This document shows, one piece after another, positions 5,747 to 5,877 of a stretch of DNA of 5,877 bases. The notes beneath the pieces are model-generated. The model had not been told where the DNA came from and made no database searches. It saw nothing but the letters and a program-made list of their open reading frames with translations. The DNA lies in contig MVJJ01000121.1 of the NCBI GenBank assembly GCA_003266145.1, forward strand, positions 1-5,877, given 5' to 3'. Both the position numbers and the translations under genes were made by a program. Position 1 is the stretch's first letter; each line of letters begins with the position of its first letter. The stretch comes from Methanosphaera sp. SHI613. GTDB lineage: Archaea > Methanobacteriota > Methanobacteria > Methanobacteriales > Methanobacteriaceae.

Positions 5747-5877
5747 TTGTTAAAAGAATTACTTAAAGATAAAATCAATACCAAAAAACAACAAGATGCG
5801 AAAAGATTAATCATAGAACAGAATCTATTTGACTATGAATATTACATAAACCAATACCCTCAGGTAACCGAAGAAAA
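5747..5877 (+). CDS. N-terminal fragment, possible glycosyltransferase-type protein
   Basis: A plus-strand frame opens at TTG 5747 and runs 43 codons to the window edge without a stop. The peptide starts LLKELLKDKINTKKQQ, a Lys/Leu-rich helix, and continues to QNLFDYEYYINQYPQV. The segment LFD-x-E-YY-x-x-x-YP-x-V resembles a short module found before or between glycosyltransferase domains of cell-surface polysaccharide genes; I know it from such proteins, but 43 residues cannot prove the function. The alternative start GTG 5738 is in frame (adding three residues), but it overlaps AGGTAG (5733-5738), which serves better as the ribosome binding site for TTG. A stop codon at 5723-5725 limits any further extension. 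TATA-like ATTATATATG near 5686-5695 could be its promoter. It is divergent from pus10 across a 281-base gap in which I see no other gene. Confidence 0.55.
   Translation, partial: MLKELLKDKINTKKQQDAKRLIIEQNLFDYEYYINQYPQVTEE

Overview
The window looks like part of a very AT-rich methanogen genome of the order Methanobacteriales; Methanosphaera is the best guess and Methanobrevibacter an alternative. The reasons are the archaeal-only gene set (Pus10, eukaryote-type ribosomal protein L21e, RNA polymerase subunit RpoF/Rpb4, archaeal-type KsgA and HemK2-like methylase), TATA boxes with poly-T stops instead of bacterial promoters, and a secreted Asn/Thr-rich beta-helix 'adhesin-like' protein of the kind abundant in gut Methanobacteriales. 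Genus is inferred from gene style and composition; no search was run.

Layout. All complete genes lie on the minus strand. From right to left: pus10 (4263-5465) with its own promoter and a hairpin/T-run stop; a 435-base gene-free stretch (3828-4262) with unusual repeats and dyads; then the translation/transcription cluster rpl21e - rpoF - ksgA - hemK2 (3827 down to 1671). L21e and RpoF abut or overlap, and KsgA and HemK2 are 11 bases apart. After a T-run and a 279-base AT-rich gap comes a large surface-protein gene (1391 to beyond base 1), which is cut by the window edge but open in one frame throughout. At the far right a plus-strand gene starts near 5747 and leaves the window after 43 codons; its N-terminus resembles a short module seen in front of some glycosyltransferases.

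How the genes fit. Five of the seven genes serve the information machinery: tRNA pseudouridine 54/55 formation (Pus10), a large-subunit protein (L21e), the RNA polymerase stalk (RpoF), small-subunit rRNA dimethylation (KsgA), and probable release-factor glutamine methylation (HemK2). The two edge genes are of a different, cell-surface kind. The archaeal cluster often has a DUF655 gene between rpoF and ksgA; here only 83 bases separate them, so it is missing at this site.

No unmistakable new system is present. The most interesting non-coding region is 3860-4260 upstream of rpl21e: three exact copies of a TATA-like decamer, a 9-bp perfect dyad, and a nested set of stems that can fold as a three-way junction.
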